A stretch of 5,205 bases of DNA from Lachnospiraceae bacterium UBA1267. Its GTDB lineage: Bacteria > Bacillota > Clostridia > Lachnospirales > Lachnospiraceae. The position numbers were made by a program, and so were the translations under genes. The stretch lies in NCBI GenBank assembly GCA_002308115.1, contig DBVJ01000078.1, forward strand, positions 23,189 through 28,393, written 5' to 3'. A model generated the notes under the pieces. It made no database searches and was not told where the DNA came from. It worked only from the letters and a program-made list of their open reading frames with translations. Below, one piece after another: positions 5,065 through 5,205 of this stretch (position 1 is the first letter of the stretch; every line of letters begins with the position of its first letter).

Positions 5065-5205
5065 TCAGGCAAGCGGGAGCGTAAAGCTCGATTTCTGGGA
5101 AACCACACGGTTGAACACAGGATGTCCGTCTGTCGAATCTTTCGGATCCACCGAGAAATATCCGTTCCGGACAAACTGGAAACGGTCGAAAGCCTTCGCG
5201 TTCAT
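5065..5205 (-). CDS. glnS: Glutaminyl-tRNA synthetase, C-terminal end only
   Basis: The last 46 codons and TGA stop of a gene that starts beyond the right edge. The full enzyme is a class I synthetase that charges tRNA-Gln with glutamine. The recognisable end is the C-terminal anticodon-binding region: [12 protein letters not shown], then VDP, then PVFNRVV, matching the GlnRS pattern (R-x-QF-x-R-x-GYF ... PVFNR-x-V). The first visible codon is an ATG at the window edge, but the match begins immediately, so it is an internal Met and the feature is partial. The protein ends soon after the PVFNR motif, as is usual for the family. GluRS lacks this C-terminal beta-barrel pattern, so glnS is preferred over gltX. 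Confidence 0.9.
   Translation of the reverse strand: MNAKAFDRFQFVRNGYFSVDPKDSTDGHPVFNRVVSQKSSFTLPLA

Overview
The window looks like chromosomal DNA of a low-to-mid GC Gram-positive bacterium (Bacillota, most likely a Clostridia or Erysipelotrichia lineage; genus not resolvable). The reasons are the priA-def order, purine-rich Shine-Dalgarno sites, an intrinsic terminator with a U-tract, an MscL with a C-terminal zinc ribbon, a DUF6062-type protein beside a bacterial glutaminyl-tRNA synthetase gene, and UGA used as a normal stop. All seven genes lie on the minus strand, so reading order runs from the right end to the left. No mobile element, RNA gene or CRISPR array was seen.

Right end (5205 to 4349): the last 46 codons of glnS are followed 11 nt later by a 234-residue cytosolic protein that I assign to the DUF6062 family. 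It carries two copies of a CxxC...GFCGxH module. Middle (4271 to 3777): mscL, a large-conductance mechanosensitive channel whose C-terminus is a CxxC-x10-CxxC zinc ribbon. Next (3669 to 2840): a two-gene operon with an ATGA stop/start overlap. The first gene encodes a membrane-anchored, charged amphipathic-helix protein (YtxH/LEA-like). The second encodes a small soluble relative whose C-terminal tail is four tandem heptads with four cysteines on one helical face. This operon has a good -10 box upstream and ends in a clear intrinsic terminator at 2814-2771.

Left half (2687 to 1): priA, the replication-restart helicase, very likely begins at a TTG codon preceded by a strong GGAGG. It has its own extended -10 promoter and runs straight into def (peptide deformylase), whose Shine-Dalgarno overlaps the priA stop. 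def leaves the window at the left edge before its stop.

The housekeeping genes (glnS, priA, def) are ordinary apart from an altered DExH/aromatic-loop region in PriA. The part most worth a second look is mscL plus the helical-protein operon, which reads like a possible membrane or osmotic stress cluster, and especially the cysteine-heptad tail. The functional link between these genes is inference from adjacency only.
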